From positions 1-8,590 of the forward strand of contig DJIE01000110.1 of NCBI GenBank assembly GCA_002433465.1: 8,590 nt of DNA, given 5' to 3'. The position numbers and the translations under genes were made by a program. The stretch is from Salinisphaera sp. UBA6602. Lineage in GTDB: Bacteria > Pseudomonadota > Gammaproteobacteria > Nevskiales > Salinisphaeraceae. How positions within the stretch are numbered: the stretch's first letter is position 1; every line of letters begins with the position of its first letter. Shown here piece by piece: positions 5,989-8,590 of this stretch. Under the pieces are notes generated by a model. It saw only the letters and a list, made by a program, of their open reading frames with translations. It was not told where the DNA came from and ran no database searches.

Positions 5989-7158
5989 TTACTCGGTATC
6001 GATATCGGACACGCGACGCAGTTCGACCTTGCCGTCGACCACTTCCGCGATCTCCACATCCACGGCCAGATTACCGCTATCGGTGATGCTCTGAACCTCA
6101 TACGGGTTGTGGTTGGTTTCGACTTCTTTCAGCGCCTCGGGGATCGCCGCACGGATGGCCTTGGCATCCTCGACGGTGCCGGCCTTTTCCATGGCACGGG
6201 CGACCAGGAACATGGCGAAATAGTTGTACGCCGTTTCCGAGGTGGGAACGCCTTCGTGATTCTTCTTGTAAAGCTTCACGAATTCAGCCGCACCGGGGTT
6301 GTCGGAATACACCAGCGGGGTCACACCCACCGCGCCTTCAACCGCTTCCAGACCGCCGGCCACGTTGGCCACTTCATCGATCTTGGCCTGATCCATGATC
6401 ACGAAGCCGCCCTTGAAGCCCAGCTCGCGCGCCTGACGCACCACCAGACCGGTCGGCTCCGATGCGCCGCCCACGAACAGCACGTCCGGGTTGGCTGCCA
6501 GCACCTTGCTTACGCCCGTATAGAAATCGGCGGACTTGTTGTAGTCCATCGGGTTGCTGGCCACGACTTCACCACCGGCAGCTTCCCAAGCCGGCACGAA
6601 CGCCTTGGTCCAGTACTTGGCGTAGTCGTGGGTGGCGTTGGCCACGGCGAGCTTCTTGCCGTAACGCTCCATCGTGAGCTTGGTAAAGGGTTTGACGTAG
6701 TCGGTGAAGTTCGGCGGAATCTTGACCGTGAGCTCGTTACCCTTTTCCGTGACCGACGGAATCGAGGTGTAGGACATCACCAGGAAACCGTCGCGTTCGT
6801 TGAACGCCTGCAGCGCGAACGTACCGCCGGAATGCGGCGTGAACACCACCGGCGTGCTCGACTGCTGGACCAGCCGCTTGCCATTCACCGCCGCACGGCT
6901 CGGCGAATACATGTCGTCGAGGCTGACGATGTTGATCTCGTAGCTCGTGCCGTCGACATCGATACCGCCACCTGCGTTGATTTCCTCGGCGGCCATGCGC
7001 AGGCCTTCCAGGGTGTTTTCACCGTAGAGTGCCGCGCCGCCCGACAGCGGCCCGGTGAAGCCGATATTGACCTTCTCTGCCGCATGCGCCGCGCCGGCCA
7101 CGCCCATGGCCAGAGCTGTCGCCACGGCGACCCGGCGAACCGTTTTTTTGAATGTCAT
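5989..7158 (-). CDS. Periplasmic substrate-binding protein of a Liv/HAAT-type ABC transporter
   Basis: 389-residue type I periplasmic binding protein (Peripla_BP_6, LivJ/LivK-like) that captures a solute and delivers it to the membrane permease. A Sec signal peptide is clear: basic MTFKKTVRR, a hydrophobic core, and cleavage after AHA (24-26) before AEKVNIGF. The mature N-terminus KVNIGFTGPLSGGAALYGE (29-47) is the family's first lobe and ligand loop. MAAEEINAGGGI (55-66), PVVFTPHSGGTFA and the second-lobe segments complete the bilobal fold. Members carry branched-chain amino acids, other amino acids, short-chain amides or aromatic acids, so the ligand cannot be read from the sequence. GGGAG precedes the ATG. 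It follows the livF-like gene after 67 bases that hold a stem-loop, and is closed by a strong terminator. The acyl-CoA enzymes nearby hint at a carboxylate ligand, but that is inference only. Confidence 0.94.
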   Translation of the reverse strand: MTFKKTVRRVAVATALAMGVAGAAHAAEKVNIGFTGPLSGGAALYGENTLEGLRMAAEEINAGGGIDVDGTSYEINIVSLDDMYSPSRAAVNGKRLVQQSSTPVVFTPHSGGTFALQAFNERDGFLVMSYTSIPSVTEKGNELTVKIPPNFTDYVKPFTKLTMERYGKKLAVANATHDYAKYWTKAFVPAWEAAGGEVVASNPMDYNKSADFYTGVSKVLAANPDVLFVGGASEPTGLVVRQARELGFKGGFVIMDQAKIDEVANVAGGLEAVEGAVGVTPLVYSDNPGAAEFVKLYKKNHEGVPTSETAYNYFAMFLVARAMEKAGTVEDAKAIRAAIPEALKEVETNHNPYEVQSITDSGNLAVDVEIAEVVDGKVELRRVSDIDTE

Positions 7159-7197
7159 TCTCTATCTCCCCTCTTTTATTCGGGTTGGTTGCTAGCA

Positions 7198-7213
7198 CTC
7201 GTGGAATCACGAG
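7198..7213 (-). other. Intercistronic stem-loop between the livF-like and binding-protein genes
   Basis: Perfect 6-bp stem CTCGTG / CACGAG with a 4-base loop, 12 bases beyond the livF-like stop and about 40 bases before the next start. On the minus strand no T-run follows, so it does not look like an intrinsic terminator. It may be an mRNA processing or stability element that lets the binding protein be made in excess over the ATPases. Confidence 0.45.
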
Positions 7214-7225
7214 ATTTTGGAATTC

Positions 7226-7919
7226 CTAGGCGCCGATATAGGCCTTGCGCACCGCCTCGTTGCCGAGCATTTCTTCGCGGTCGCCCTGCATGACGAGCTT
7301 GCCGTTCTCGATCACATACGCACGGTTGGCGATCTTGAGCGCGGCATAGGCGTTCTGCTCGGCCAGCAGCACGGTCGTGCCTTCGGCATTGATCGACTTC
7401 ACCGTCTCGAAGACCTGCTTGACCACCAGCGGCGCAAGGCCCAGCGACGGCTCGTCGAGCATGAGCAGCTTGGGCCGCCCCATCAGCGCACGCCCGACCG
7501 CGACCATCTGCTGCTGGCCGCCGGAAAGCGAACCCGCGGGCTGGTCCTTTTTTTCTTCAAGAATCGGGAACATCGCCAGAATATGCTCGAGCGTACGGTT
7601 CATGCCGGCACGATCGCGGCGATGCACATAGCCGCCCAGGCGCAGATTCTTGAGTACCGACATGCCGGGAAAGAGCTTGCGTCCTTCCGGACACTGCACC
7701 ACACCCGCCTGAACCAGCGCCGAGGGCTTGCGTCCGGTGACGTCCTTGCCGTCGATGGTGATCCGGCCGGCCGCCGGCTTCATCAGCCCGCTGATGGTGT
7801 TGAACAGCGTCGTCTTGCCGGCGCCGTTGGCGCCCAGCAATACGACCAGCTCGCCGGCGTCGATTTCCAGCGATACCCCGTCGAGGGCCTTGAAACTGTC
7901 GTACTTGGCGTCGACGCCC

Positions 7920-7933
<14 letters not shown>
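7226..7933 (-). CDS. livF: LivF-like ABC transporter ATP-binding protein
   Basis: 235-residue ATPase subunit of a branched-chain amino acid-type importer, acting at the cytoplasmic face of the permease as partner of the LivG-like ATPase. All core motifs are present: Walker [10 protein letters not shown] (34-42), Q-loop Gln80 in [13 protein letters not shown] (77-89, typical of LivF), signature [15 protein letters not shown] (136-150), Walker [12 protein letters not shown] (156-166), and AEQN (191-194) where other ABC proteins have the switch His, a normal LivF trait. The length is normal. The gene overlaps the 3' end of the livG-like gene by 14 bases in another frame, with GGGGAAAGAAG before the ATG, so the ATPases are co-translated. 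The transported solute is not shown, so the symbol denotes the family only. Confidence 0.95.

Positions 7934-8590
<657 letters not shown>

Noticed and set aside
4835..7293. Long plus-strand open frames (4835-6094 and 6109-7293) opposite the reductase and binding-protein genes
   Set aside because: Both are antisense to genes with strong motifs, ribosome binding sites and a terminator. The first frame also runs through that terminator.

Overview
The window is GC-rich, with strong G/C preference at third codon positions, and looks like chromosomal DNA of a proteobacterium. A Gamma- or Betaproteobacterium fits best: it has Liv-type ABC genes, an ACAD11-like acyl-CoA dehydrogenase, a PaaI-like thioesterase, a DHA2 efflux pump and a PsrA-like palindrome. 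Genus cannot be fixed from the sequence. All eight genes lie on the minus strand, so transcription runs from high to low coordinates. No RNA genes, insertion sequences, CRISPR arrays or phage genes were seen.

Right part (8590 to 5938): the 3' end of a branched-chain-amino-acid-type (HAAT) ABC transport operon. It holds a livG-like ATPase cut by the window edge, a livF-like ATPase overlapping it by 14 bases, and a periplasmic binding protein. A strong intrinsic terminator follows. The livG-like ATPase has an abnormal ABC signature, so the ATPase pair is predicted to be asymmetric.

Middle (5884 to 3411): a two-gene unit made of a CurA/leukotriene-B4-dehydrogenase-type NADPH reductase and a DHA2 (EmrB/QacA-like) efflux pump. 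The stop and start codons overlap as TGATG. A 407-base gap follows. It holds a perfect 18-bp palindrome, a terminator-like hairpin and a possible promoter with a TetR-type palindrome.

Left part (3003 to 1): an IclR-family regulator is followed after 3 bases by a PaaI-like thioesterase and then a hairpin terminator. A 574-base gap carries three perfect operator-like inverted repeats: one PsrA-like and two identical TetR-like sites. It leads to an ACAD11-like acyl-CoA dehydrogenase whose last residues lie off the left edge.

Taken together this looks like an accessory carbon-catabolism neighbourhood: uptake of a small carboxylate or amino-acid-like solute, acyl-CoA oxidation, CoA-ester hydrolysis, reductive detoxification plus efflux, and local IclR/TetR control. 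Most of it is ordinary. The points that merit a second look are the degenerate LivG signature, the operator cluster upstream of the dehydrogenase, and the structured leader upstream of the IclR gene. No wholly new system can be claimed.
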